A stretch of DNA of 14,101 nt from Deltaproteobacteria bacterium (GTDB lineage: Bacteria > Desulfobacterota > DSM-4660 > Desulfatiglandales > B25-G16): NCBI GenBank assembly GCA_019308645.1, contig JAFDHR010000024.1, positions 1 through 14,101 of the forward strand. Direction: 5' to 3'. The position numbers and the translations under genes are program-made. The notes under the pieces are model-generated. The model did no database searches. It saw only the letters and a list, made by a program, of their open reading frames with translations, and was not told where the DNA came from. Below, piece after piece: positions 1 to 8,039 of the stretch (the first letter of the stretch is position 1; every line of letters begins with the position of its first letter).

Positions 1-9
1 AAGCCAACC

Positions 10-90
10 CGCCTTCGCTTTTGGAGCTACGGCGCGGTTCACCTCGCCATTCATCCCTGTAGCAAGCTACAGGGTATTCTGGCGAAGGCG
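10..90. repeat. Nested palindromic repeat
   Basis: Two inverted repeats are nested. The outer arms CGCCTTCGC (10-18) and GCGAAGGCG (82-90) are perfect 9-mers. Inside them, CCCTGTAGC (55-63) pairs with GCTACAGGG (66-74) across a two-base gap, and TCGCCA (44-49) can pair with TGGCGA (80-85) as an alternative to the outer arms. No T-run follows on either side, so it is not a standard terminator. It resembles a dispersed palindromic intergenic unit, but only one copy is visible here and the family cannot be named. Confidence 0.6.
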
Positions 91-269
91 AATAAATTCA
101 TCCACTCGGAAGATTGAGTCTCACAGAGAAAACATTGATAAGAAACTTGGCTTAAAGAATATAAAGGCAAACCTCAGATCCCACCTGTTATCTATCCAAT
201 AATACTGGTTTTGCCTCTGTATTTTTCCGCAATAATTCTGCCTTGCTTTCTTATTGACCTTTTGGCATC

Positions 270-404
270 CTAGAGAATGTAAAAGGGGGTCGAGTAGAGC
301 GCAGGCGCGCTTGACCTTAGGTGAGGGCTTGGCCGTTTCGGCGTTTCCGCTTTCCGTGCCCGTTTAGCCTTCTCCATAGTCCACGTTTCCTGCACCCTCT
401 CCAT
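270..404 (-). pseudogene. Maturase N-terminal fragment
   Basis: A minus-strand frame opens at ATG 404 and stops at TAG 272-270, giving 44 residues. It has a basic stretch, METs at residues 1 and 10, and a Lys/Arg-rich run around residues 12-25. It lies exactly where the intron-encoded protein would start in a group II intron. The leader resembles the poorly conserved basic N-terminus found before the reverse transcriptase domain of such proteins, but no RT motif (such as YADD) follows in any frame down to position 1. Another minus-strand frame stays open for roughly 50 codons beyond this stop, which may mark the deletion junction or a frameshift. It should be non-functional. Confidence depends on the intron call. 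Confidence 0.35.
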
Positions 405-1109
405 TTGCTCTACCTTTAAGCCCTACCCTGCATACGGGTTTTACAAATGCATTTACCCTATCCTTAGCCTTGATCATAAGCGATGTTCTTATAGCGACAA
501 CTCTGTTTCTGCCGTCTCCAGCAGTGCCCTATGTCCGCATCAGCCTGTTAATAGTCACCCGCTGGAAGCCATTGCCTCCCCGCCAGTATTGTGACACTCA
601 GGCACATCATCATATTCTCGTAGCTCCTATTCCCAGAGGTCCTTTGCTAAGAAGGGTTATGTTGTCCACCTCTATCATCGCTCATACGACCTCATCCGCC
701 AGTCTGATAGAATCCTTCCGACTTCAGATTTCAACCCTTATACGGACGGTCTCTGGCATTCAAGGATAGATCCTGCCTATCTATCAGACCTTCCCCAATT
801 TAATCCGTACCTCCTTATTTACATGCCGCCATCCCTACCCCGACGGACTGTTCCGTTGCATATATCTGTTTCTTCACGGAATACATCGGTCTTCGCCCAC
901 AACGTAGAGGCTTGACACCCGATACACTGCCCACACCACTTTCCATCCCGCAATGCGGGAAGGACAGTTTGGATTCCGAGGCTGCAATGTTCGCTTTATG
1001 CTACGGCCTGCAAATTTGTTAGCCCCACTGAAGTGGCCCCCTCTGCTTTCGCGAGGGTCTGGGTACTTTTACTTCCGAGGCTGGAAGCACAGCCTTATGG
1101 GCTGCACAC
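270..1109 (-). mobile_element. Truncated group II intron, 5' part
   Basis: Read on the minus strand, this stretch begins at 1109 with GTGTGCAGCCC, which fits the GUGYG 5' end of group II introns. About 705 nt of G-rich sequence with many local hairpins follows (for example TCCCGC/GCGGGA at 946-960), then an ATG at 404. That length matches domains I to III ahead of the domain IV maturase ORF in ORF-bearing bacterial introns. The reading frame ends after 44 codons. No reverse transcriptase motifs and no domain V-like hairpin are found between there and position 1, so the 3' part is missing or lies outside the window in rearranged form. The assignment rests on overall layout and style, not on an alignment. 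A different large structured RNA is the main alternative. Confidence 0.55.
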
Positions 1110-1403
1110 GTTGGTTCCAAAACACCTTAAGAATCAAGAAATCACCTTGATGAGGTCTCTCTAAAAGTACGCTTATTCACTTTCTGTCTTTAAATTTAGT
1201 GCTTCGATTCGCAAATACTATAACGTATTCTAATGAGTATAATCTTTGCGATTGCTCACTCAGCACTTAGCATGATAATATGCTATTGTTTCTTCTAATT
1301 TTGGGCCATGGTTTTAATGTAAATATATTCTTTATCATGTGCTGATAAGTCATTTTAGAACCAGCGTCTTCTTTTAAGCAGAAATTGTTTTTTAGGAGGT
1401 ACT
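1110..1403. other. Intergenic, upstream of SDR gene
   Basis: This AT-rich gap of about 290 bp holds no convincing ORF. An imperfect dyad is visible: ATTCGCAAA (1207-1215) faces TTTGCGATT (1245-1253), eight of nine positions complementary, with AATAC/GTATT (1214-1218 and 1225-1229) nested inside. A GATAAT box at 1274-1279 has only a poor -35 partner (TTGCTC at 1253-1258, 15-nt spacing). These may be the operator and promoter of the downstream reductase, but neither is strong. The left edge abuts the proposed intron 5' end, so sequence just right of 1109 would be its 5' exon. Confidence 0.3.
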
Positions 1404-2138
1404 ATGATCCCGTTGAAAGGAAAGGTGGCTTTGGTCACCGGAGCCAGTAAAGGAATTGGTCGTGCTTCTGCTCTGAGGTTGGCAGAGGGTGGCGCTAATA
1501 TTGTGATTGGTGCGACAAGTGCTGACCTACTTGAGATGCTGAGGAGAGATATTGCGTCTTTGGGCGTTGAATCCCTGGCGGAACGATGTGATGTGACTCG
1601 GCTGCCCGACTGTGAAGACTTGGTTAAGCAGTCACTTGAGAGATTTGGCAAAATAGACATCCTCATTAATAACGCCGGAGTTGGATTTTCCGGAAAAATC
1701 GTTGACTCTGATCCCAAGAAAGCAGAACAGATGGTAATGGTGAATGTATTGGGTGTATATTACATGACCAGAGCAGTATTGCCTTCCATGATGGAACAAC
1801 AAGGTGGTGATATTATTAACATAGGTTCAGTGGCCAGTTTAAAGTACTCACCCAATTTTGCCATGTATTCGGCTACAAAATTTGCAGTTCGTGCTTTTTC
1901 AGAGGCATTGCGTAATGAGGTTCAAGGTCATAACATCCGAGTGACCTTGATTCACCCAGGTATGACAAAAACAGCTTTCTTCGATTCCTTCACACAAGGC
2001 GGTTCTCCCATCCCTGTTGATAAGGGCAAAATTCTGAAACCAGAAGACATTGCAAATGCTATTCACTTTGCTTTAACTCGCCCTCAAGGTGTTTCTTTGA
2101 ACGAACTGACTGTAAGGCCTACCTGGCAGGAAAGATAA
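1404..2138 (+). CDS. Short-chain dehydrogenase/reductase
   Basis: This 244-residue classical SDR is of normal length. The Rossmann nucleotide-binding motif TGASKGIG is at residues 12-19, the NNAG motif at 89-92, the catalytic Ser near 142, and the YSATK active site with Tyr155 and Lys159. PG at 185-186 follows the usual sixth strand. It should use NAD(P)H in the cytoplasm to reduce a carbonyl or oxidise an alcohol. The best general match is the FabG-like 3-oxoacyl-ACP reductase group, but the substrate cannot be read from sequence. The start is set by AGGAGG at 1394-1399, four bases before the ATG. It stands alone: a 500-bp repeat-bearing gap separates it from the arginine genes, so membership in that operon is unlikely. 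A minus-strand ORF over its 5' end is a shadow. Confidence 0.93.
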   Translation: MIPLKGKVALVTGASKGIGRASALRLAEGGANIVIGATSADLLEMLRRDIASLGVESLAERCDVTRLPDCEDLVKQSLERFGKIDILINNAGVGFSGKIVDSDPKKAEQMVMVNVLGVYYMTRAVLPSMMEQQGGDIINIGSVASLKYSPNFAMYSATKFAVRAFSEALRNEVQGHNIRVTLIHPGMTKTAFFDSFTQGGSPIPVDKGKILKPEDIANAIHFALTRPQGVSLNELTVRPTWQER

Positions 2139-2162
2139 TACGCGCAAGTAAAGTGATCAAGT

Positions 2163-2300
2163 CCCAGTTCAATATGCTGACCCCCAGTTGAATAAGTTAA
2201 GGCCCCAGTGGAATATGCTCCGCAATCCACGTGGTAAACATTCAACGGGGTGAAAATTTAACCCCAGTTGAACACCCAGAGGGTACCCGGTTCAACGGGG
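2163..2300. repeat. Six-copy CCCC(A)GTTGAA repeat island
   Basis: Six related motifs are packed into 138 bp. Three are direct and spaced 19-21 bp apart: 2163-2173 CCCAGTTCAAT, 2182-2193 CCCCAGTTGAAT and 2203-2214 CCCCAGTGGAAT. A fourth is inverted (2240-2251, ATTCAACGGGGT), a fifth direct (2261-2273, ACCCCAGTTGAAC) and a sixth inverted (2290-2300, GTTCAACGGGG). The fifth can pair with either the fourth or the sixth, making two mutually exclusive hairpins with arms of 10-11 bp and one bulged A. No protein-coding frame crosses it convincingly. Function is unknown; iteron-like binding sites, a decayed palindromic element or an RNA switch are all possible. Confidence 0.65.
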
Positions 2301-2510
2301 CACCGCGCTGCGGCATCTTCGACCCCGAGGGACGGGATCTACGCTTCGCTTCGACGTGCGGGATAAATCTTTTTTTTAACAAAACTTCTTTAATGTGAAT
2401 TTCAGTAAATAGGGTTAGGTTTAAGTATTCCGCTGGCGCCCTTCGACAATCTCGGGACTTTCAGCTCTATAGAGGAAGGCGATCTCCGTTGGGCGAATAA
2501 AATTAAAAGG
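2301..2510. other. Intergenic between repeat island and small ORF
   Basis: The first part (to about 2365) is GC-rich and the rest is AT-rich with a run of eight or more T at 2369-2377. The sequence before the T-run has no strong adjacent stem, so a rho-independent terminator for the reductase is not supported. CGGGAT occurs twice (2334-2339 and 2359-2364) as a direct repeat. The minus-strand ORFs of 64 and 66 residues across 2402-2621 lack family features and are treated as chance. Confidence 0.35.
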
Positions 2511-2642
2511 ATGCAAAATCCTGTGTTTTTTGAGATAATTGGGAAAATTGAAGAAATTGAAACCATTGCCATCGGTGGAAGGATCCATGATATCATGCGG
2601 ATTCAGAAACGGTTCAATCACCTTTATTCAAGATTAACATGA
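2511..2642 (+). CDS. Small ORF overlapping arcC start
   Basis: From ATG 2511 this frame encodes 43 residues beginning MQNPVFFEIIGKIEEIETIA, with a hydrophobic/acidic first half and a basic second half rich in Arg, His and Lys. The frame is open further upstream without a good start. Its TGA (2640-2642) overlaps the ATG of the carbamate kinase gene (2639-2641), giving the ATGA arrangement typical of translational coupling. That matters because arcC has no recognisable Shine-Dalgarno of its own. AAAAGG lies directly before this ATG, too close for a good ribosome site. It could be a real coupling peptide, the tail of a decayed gene, or chance. I do not recognise a family. Confidence 0.35.
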   Translation: MQNPVFFEIIGKIEEIETIAIGGRIHDIMRIQKRFNHLYSRLT

Positions 2643-3583
2643 TAAGCCAAAACAAAAAAGAGACTTTGCTGGTGGCCCTTGGAGGTAACGCACTCATCCG
2701 AAAAGGCCAGGTGGGCACTATTGAAGAACAGTTTCAGAATCTCAAAGTACCCATTGAGCAGATTGCCCGGCTTTCCGAGAAGTATAGGATCATTATCACC
2801 CACGGGAATGGCCCCCAGGTCGGAAATCTGCTGGTGCAGCAGGAATGTTGCGATGCTGCCCAAAAATTGCCTCTTGAGATTCTGGTAGCCCAGACTCAAG
2901 GTCAAATTGGTTGTATGATAGAATCCAGCCTTGACAGAGTATTTAGAGAGATGGGCATAATATCCGAAAAATCTTTAGTAAACCTTATCACTTATGTAGT
3001 CGTAGATGAAATGGACCCCGCTTTTCAAAACTTTTTAAAACCCATTGGTTTCATCTATACGGAGGAGGAGGCAAAATCCTTACCTTATCCTACACTGAAA
3101 ACCGCAAAAGGATACCGGCGAGCAGTTGCTTCTCCCAGACCTGTTACCATCATAGAAAAAGACGAAATTACCAGGCTTATCGAAATGGATTTTATCGTTA
3201 TTTGCTGTGGAGGAGGAGGAATACCAGTGATCCAGAAGGGACGTACTTTCACAGGAGTTAATGCCGTTATTGATAAAGATTTGGCCAGTGCCAGGTTAGC
3301 CGAAGAAGTTGATGTGGATATTTTAGTCATAGCCAGTGATGTAGAGGGCGCCATTCTTCATTACGGAAAGCCTGGTCAGAAGCTTCTCCATACAGTGACT
3401 CTGGGGCAAGCTACCAAGTACCTCGCAGAAGGGCACTTTTCGCCAGGTTCTATGGGGCCCAAGGTCGAAGCCGCTATTCAATTTCTGCAGGGCAATGGGA
3501 AAAGGGCCCTGATAACATCTATTGAAGCTATCGAAGAGGCTGTGGCAGGAAGGGCAGGCACTGAAATCATCGAAGAACCCTGA
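2639..3583 (+). CDS. arcC: Carbamate kinase
   Basis: This 314-residue protein has the full amino-acid kinase fold signature of carbamate kinase: ALGGNAL (residues 13-19), HGNGPQVG (55-62), GGGGIPV (191-197), IDKDLASARLA (211-221) and SMGPKVEAA (271-279). It moves the phosphate of carbamoyl phosphate to ADP, giving ATP, CO2 and ammonia. This is the energy-yielding last step of the arginine deiminase pathway. Length is normal. The first gene of an arc cluster, it is followed 35 bp later by the carbamoyltransferase, which supplies its substrate. No Shine-Dalgarno is visible before the ATG; the start overlaps the stop of a short upstream frame, so coupled translation is likely. Carbamoyl phosphate synthesis in the reverse direction is possible for some homologues but less likely beside arcA. 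Confidence 0.96.
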   Translation: MISQNKKETLLVALGGNALIRKGQVGTIEEQFQNLKVPIEQIARLSEKYRIIITHGNGPQVGNLLVQQECCDAAQKLPLEILVAQTQGQIGCMIESSLDRVFREMGIISEKSLVNLITYVVVDEMDPAFQNFLKPIGFIYTEEEAKSLPYPTLKTAKGYRRAVASPRPVTIIEKDEITRLIEMDFIVICCGGGGIPVIQKGRTFTGVNAVIDKDLASARLAEEVDVDILVIASDVEGAILHYGKPGQKLLHTVTLGQATKYLAEGHFSPGSMGPKVEAAIQFLQGNGKRALITSIEAIEEAVAGRAGTEIIEEP

Positions 3584-3606
3584 ACACTTACCAAAAAAAA
3601 GATTAA

Positions 3607-4533
<927 letters not shown>

Positions 4534-4679
4534 GCAGGTGGGTATTAACCCTAAATGAAAGAATCAAGCCTTCTTTTATTGGTCTATCCTTGAACTGCAA
4601 ACCCATCAGTTTTGAACATGAGCAGTTAACAAAACTTTTTTCTTAAGATTTATTTCCTGGCGTGAAAGGATTTTTTACA

Positions 4680-5924
4680 ATGAAAATTCAAGTAAATTCC
4701 GAAATTGGCAAACTCAAGGCCGCCATGATGCAGCGCCCCGGCAAGGAAATTACGCGATTGACTCCATCGAATATGAAGTCCCTTTTATGGGATAATATTC
4801 CCTGGCCATTCAGAGCCACAGAGGAGCATCAAGCCTATGTGGATATGCTAAGAAAACATGGAATTGAAGTCCATATTATGGAGGATCTCTTGAAAGATAT
4901 CCTCAAGGACAAAACACTGAGGAAAGAACTTATAACAAAAAGCGTTGATTACGAGTCCAAGCGTCTTTCCCCTCAGACCTTAGAAACCACACAAAGGTAT
5001 ATGGAAGGTGTCGATATTGATGAACTGATCAACATCTTTACCGGTGGAATAAGCAAAGAAGAACTGAACAATAGGACTAACGAAGTTTCGCTCCAGGATT
5101 TGGCTGATACCACAAATGAATTCTGCATGACGCCAATGACTAATATTGGCTGGTCGCGTGATCCGGCAGCAGCAATTGGAAACGGAATAGCCTTTTCCGT
5201 AATGTATGGTCGGGCCAGAGAAAGAGAGCCACTTTATGTGAAATATATCTTTAGATATCATCCGTATTTTAAAGATTTGAAATATCATATCTGGTACGGC
5301 AATTCGGAAGAACATACTACCACTTTAGAAGGCGGTAATGTTTTCCCCCTGAGTAAAAATGTCTTACTCATAGGCCTGAACGAGAGAACGCATGCCAAAA
5401 CCATTTTAACGATCAGCCAAAATATTATGAAGCACTCAGAGATTACCGATGTGCTTGCTCTTCAATTCGATAATAAGAAGCTTACGAAGGGAGATCTTGG
5501 CTTTTACGTTCATGTTGACACATTTTTTACCATGGTAGATCAGGATGCTTTTCTTTTTTATCCGTATATTGAAGATTCACTAAATATTTTTCATCTGTGG
5601 AAAGGGGAAGGAGGCAGGATCAAAACTCGTATGGAAACCAATATTTTTGAGACATTCAGGAGGTTGTTAAAACTCAAATCTATCCGTATCATCAAAGTTG
5701 GTGGAGAAGATCGGGTTAGATCGCAGGCGGAGCAATGGGGAGTTGGCGGCAACGTTTTCACTCTTAAGCCTGGTGTAGTAATTGCCTGGAGCAGGAATGT
5801 AGCTACCAACAAGGAGTTGCGGAAAAATAGTATCGAGGTCATTGAACTCGATGGAAACGAGTTATCAAAAGTCCTTGGCGGTCCACGGTGTGCCGTGATG
5901 CCGCTATGTAGAGAGGAAATTTAA
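4680..5924 (+). CDS. arcA: Arginine deiminase
   Basis: This 414-residue guanidino-modifying enzyme hydrolyses arginine to citrulline and ammonia, the first step of the arginine deiminase pathway. Catalytic residues are all present: Asp in SRDP (about 161), Glu in LEGGN (about 218), HVD with His278 and Asp280, and the nucleophile Cys404 in GGPRCAVMPL near the C-terminus. The ATG at 4680 is preferred over an in-frame GTG at 4662 because AAAGGA (4665-4670) lies nine bases before it and MKIQVNSEIGKLK matches the usual N-terminus. It lies 146 bp after the carbamoyltransferase, with no clear terminator between, so co-transcription is plausible though an internal promoter may exist. Having the deiminase last is less common than arcABC order. 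No arcD antiporter follows. Confidence 0.95.
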   Translation: MKIQVNSEIGKLKAAMMQRPGKEITRLTPSNMKSLLWDNIPWPFRATEEHQAYVDMLRKHGIEVHIMEDLLKDILKDKTLRKELITKSVDYESKRLSPQTLETTQRYMEGVDIDELINIFTGGISKEELNNRTNEVSLQDLADTTNEFCMTPMTNIGWSRDPAAAIGNGIAFSVMYGRAREREPLYVKYIFRYHPYFKDLKYHIWYGNSEEHTTTLEGGNVFPLSKNVLLIGLNERTHAKTILTISQNIMKHSEITDVLALQFDNKKLTKGDLGFYVHVDTFFTMVDQDAFLFYPYIEDSLNIFHLWKGEGGRIKTRMETNIFETFRRLLKLKSIRIIKVGGEDRVRSQAEQWGVGGNVFTLKPGVVIAWSRNVATNKELRKNSIEVIELDGNELSKVLGGPRCAVMPLCREEI

Positions 5925-6006
5925 ATTGGGCGAAATATTATTTAGGAACTGAAAATAACCAACCCTCACACTACATCATCTCTTGGTTTGATTTTATAGT
6001 CCCATT

Positions 6007-6037
6007 GTAATTGCTCCACAGGATTTTGAGCAATTAC
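6007..6037. promoter_or_regulatory. Inverted repeat upstream of cupin gene
   Basis: GTAATTGCTC (6007-6016) and GAGCAATTAC (6028-6037) are perfect 10-bp inverted arms separated by 11 bp, with the right arm ending 29 bp before the cupin ATG. No T-run follows, which argues against a terminator for arcA. The spacing and symmetry suit a dimeric repressor operator, or a hairpin in the 5' untranslated RNA. A TATAGT box at 5995-6000 would put the dyad just after a promoter, but no good -35 is visible. Confidence 0.45.
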
Positions 6038-6066
6038 GTACAAAGTAACAAGCAAAGGAGAGAGCT

Positions 6067-6411
6067 ATGATTATTAAAAAATTAAGTGATGTTCCATTCA
6101 CCCATGTAGCCGGATATGATCATGTGAAAAAGCAAATCGTTATAGGTCCAGACGACGGATCGCAGGAGATCGTAATGCGCTATTTCAGCATAGAGCCTGG
6201 TGGAACGAGCCCACATCACAGTCACGATTTCCCACATTTGGTAAAAATAGAAGCGGGCAACGGTATTGTGACAGATACAACGGACAATGAACATCCGGTG
6301 CAAACAGGCGATTATGTGTATATCAATAGTAACGAGACACACCAATTTAGAAATATAGGCTCGGAGACGTTCACTTTCATCTGCATTGTTCCACAAAGAG
6401 GAGAGAGTTAA
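6067..6411 (+). CDS. Cupin domain protein
   Basis: This 114-residue single-domain cupin has motif 1 in GGTSPHHSHDFPHLVKIEAG (residues 45-64), with likely metal ligands His51, His53 and His57, and motif 2 in GDYVYINSNETHQFRN (81-96) with His92. The usual motif-1 Glu position appears to be taken by His57, a common variation in small cupins. It should be a soluble metal-binding beta barrel; the substrate or sensing role is unknown. AAGGAG at 6055-6060, six bases before the ATG, sets the start. A 10-bp inverted repeat lies just upstream. The downstream gene is 86 bp away on the same strand but unrelated in function. The minus-strand ORF covering it is a shadow. Confidence 0.88.
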   Translation: MIIKKLSDVPFTHVAGYDHVKKQIVIGPDDGSQEIVMRYFSIEPGGTSPHHSHDFPHLVKIEAGNGIVTDTTDNEHPVQTGDYVYINSNETHQFRNIGSETFTFICIVPQRGES

Positions 6412-6497
6412 TCTCATATCTCACAAGCTGGATGCAGGCGACGGCTTACTACCGCGCCTGTCCGCTTCTCGATAGGGGTATGGAATAAGGAATATCT

Positions 6498-7271
6498 ATG
6501 GAATTTAAAATACCTTTACGCAATAATGAAAAATTGAAAGCCCTGGTGAGTCGAATCAATGCAGATCAAGAATTGTTTCAAATTTGGAAATGCGCGAATA
6601 TCAATACTGTGGATCGTTCAGGAATTAGTGATCATGGCGAGGTGCATATTCGTATTGTAGCTAATGCTGCTTTGCGCATTATCCGCTTATTAGTCAAAGG
6701 GGGCGTTGAGCCGAGTGTGGTTACCGATCATGGATTGACCAGCGAAGATGCAGAATTGATTGTGGTGCTGTCAGCCTGCCTGCACGACACGGGAATTTCG
6801 GTGCAACGGGCTCATCATGAAAGATATAGCCTGTTTATAGCTTTTCGCAAAGCACGTGAGTTATTAGAAGGGATCTACGAGGAGCCGGATTTAACGACCA
6901 TGGTGTCAGAAACGCTGCATGCCATCGTTGCCCATGAAGCAGACGAGAAATGCCTTACTATCGAAGCTGGTGTCCTAAAAGTAGCCGACGCAACAGATAT
7001 GACAGAAGGACGTTCCCGGATTCCCTTTGAAGCAGGAAAAGTGAATATCCATTCTGTGTCTGCACAGGCCGTGGATAGTGTAAATATTATAAAGGGTGAA
7101 AAAAAACCAGTATGCATTGAGATTAAACTGGCTAATTCTGCTGGGATTTTTCAGGTTGATGAATTGTTGAAGAACAAATTGCAATTTTCACCCCTAACAC
7201 CTTTCATTGAAGTGGCTGCCAAAATTGAAGGGGAAATGGAACGCAGGTTGTTTGACTCATATAAGATATAG
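6498..7271 (+). CDS. HD-domain phosphohydrolase-like protein
   Basis: This 257-residue protein carries an HD metal-binding domain: SDHGEVHI (His46/His50), the defining His96-Asp97 in ACLHDTGISV, further His at 106-107, HAIVAHE (141-147) and a late Asp in VADATDM (about 164-167). Such proteins hydrolyse phosphate esters, often of nucleotides, using one or two metal ions. The C-terminal part (about 171-257) is an alpha/beta extension that I recognise from conserved HD proteins of archaea and anaerobic bacteria, without a known substrate. AAGGA at 6487-6491 six bases before ATG supports the start. A 19-nt sequence that recurs after ogt begins 17 bases downstream of its stop. Confidence in the HD fold is high; its biological role is unknown. 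Confidence 0.87.
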   Translation: MEFKIPLRNNEKLKALVSRINADQELFQIWKCANINTVDRSGISDHGEVHIRIVANAALRIIRLLVKGGVEPSVVTDHGLTSEDAELIVVLSACLHDTGISVQRAHHERYSLFIAFRKARELLEGIYEEPDLTTMVSETLHAIVAHEADEKCLTIEAGVLKVADATDMTEGRSRIPFEAGKVNIHSVSAQAVDSVNIIKGEKKPVCIEIKLANSAGIFQVDELLKNKLQFSPLTPFIEVAAKIEGEMERRLFDSYKI

Positions 7272-7511
7272 ATTACAATGACAACTGCGGCTAACCCGCC
7301 AATGCACCGGATCGCCTTTTTTATGCTCCTTGTTTTTTCCTTGCTGCTTCGTAATTTCACCTTTTATGCAAAGCTATAAAAGTGCTGCACGACAGCTGGG
7401 GAGTGAACCAGTTGGGTAGCCTTAAAAAGATGTACACTACCATTTGAATGATTATGTCGCTGATTTTGGTATATATATGAAACAGTAGAATTACTATTGA
7501 GAGAAACTAAA
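7272..7511. other. Intergenic gap after HD gene
   Basis: Apart from the 19-nt repeat at its left end, this 240-bp stretch is AT-rich with several poly-T and poly-A runs and no ORF with family features. A TATATAT segment at 7470-7476 could belong to a promoter for the downstream gene but lacks a clear -35. The gap is longer than its neighbours, consistent with junk between independently acquired genes. Confidence 0.35.
7289..7307 (+). repeat. 19-nt intergenic repeat, copy 1
   Basis: GGCTAACCCGCCAATGCAC begins 17 bases after the stop of the HD-domain gene. It matches 17 of 19 positions in the copy at 8640-8658, which stands 21 bases after the ogt stop. It starts with GGCTAAC, which fits the RYYYAAC core of integron attC sites, but a convincing matching GTTRRRY arm was not found; GGGTAGCC near 7420 is only a partial complement. 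A six-T run ends the GC-rich stretch at 7317-7322. Confidence 0.5.
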
Positions 7512-7955
7512 ATGAATTCCACACTTTTTAAGCTTTTCTTAAATGTATACCCACCCTACTGGGGAACAGGGATTGTCGTGAGGCAAGTCTCTCCTAATTT
7601 GAAAGAGATCATCGTTCAGATGAAGATGAGATGGTACAATCGTAATTATGTGAATACACATTTTGGTGGTTCTTTGTATGCAATGACAGATCCTTTCTTC
7701 ATGATAATGTTGATAAAAATTTTGGGAAAAGAATATGTCGTGTGGGATAAGGCTGTTCATATAGATTTTATCAAACCAGGTCGGGGAACAGTAATAGCAA
7801 GGTTCATCATCAAAGAGGAACAACTAAAAAATATTTTGGAAAACACTGCCGATGGACAAAAATATCTTCCAGAGTTTTTCGTTGATATTACAGATGAGGC
7901 AGGTCAAACAGTGGTACGAGTGACGAAGGTGATGTATATCCGAAAAAAACCATAA
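7512..7955 (+). CDS. DUF4442 hotdog-fold protein
   Basis: This 147-residue protein matches the DUF4442 pattern, a thioesterase-like hotdog family. The central helix region reads NTHFGGSLYAMTDPFFMIML (about 48-67), followed by VVWDKAVHIDFIKPGRGTV (about 76-94). Relatives in this fold hydrolyse acyl-CoA thioesters, but DUF4442 members lack an assigned reaction. No signal peptide or membrane segment is evident. The ATG at 7512 is preferred over a TTG at 7497 that would add five residues; a weak GAGAG lies at about 7500-7504. It stands alone between gaps of 240 bp and 84 bp. The call to the family is fairly sure; the function is not. Confidence 0.82.
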   Translation: MNSTLFKLFLNVYPPYWGTGIVVRQVSPNLKEIIVQMKMRWYNRNYVNTHFGGSLYAMTDPFFMIMLIKILGKEYVVWDKAVHIDFIKPGRGTVIARFIIKEEQLKNILENTADGQKYLPEFFVDITDEAGQTVVRVTKVMYIRKKP

Positions 7956-8039
7956 AATAATACTGTGAGAAACGTTGGGGTCATTTGCTGAGTAATGCTA
8001 TGCATGGTTTGAGTGTTGCTCATTTCTGCTGGTACACGC

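Noticed and set aside
470..769. 99-codon plus-strand ORF
   Set aside because: It lies antisense within the structured group II intron-like region, has no family features, odd composition and no ribosome site. It is best read as a chance frame in a non-coding RNA.
1..1109. Ribosomal RNA fragment
   Set aside because: The absence of long ORFs suggested it at first, but no conserved 16S or 23S segments are recognisable on either strand.
953..1150. 65-codon plus-strand ORF near the intron 5' end
   Set aside because: It crosses the proposed intron border antisense and begins inside a hairpin (TCCCGC/GCGGGA). No domain is recognisable.
2163..2300. CRISPR array
   Set aside because: The repeats are short, differ from one another and change orientation, the spacers are under 10 bp to about 26 bp, and no cas gene is present.
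2360..2380. Rho-independent terminator at the T-run
   Set aside because: The T-run is real, but the sequence before it gives only a three-base adjacent stem, so the terminator is not supported.
2402..2621. Two overlapping minus-strand ORFs of 64 and 66 codons
   Set aside because: Neither has a ribosome site or family features. The plus-strand frame with an ATGA overlap to arcC is more plausible.
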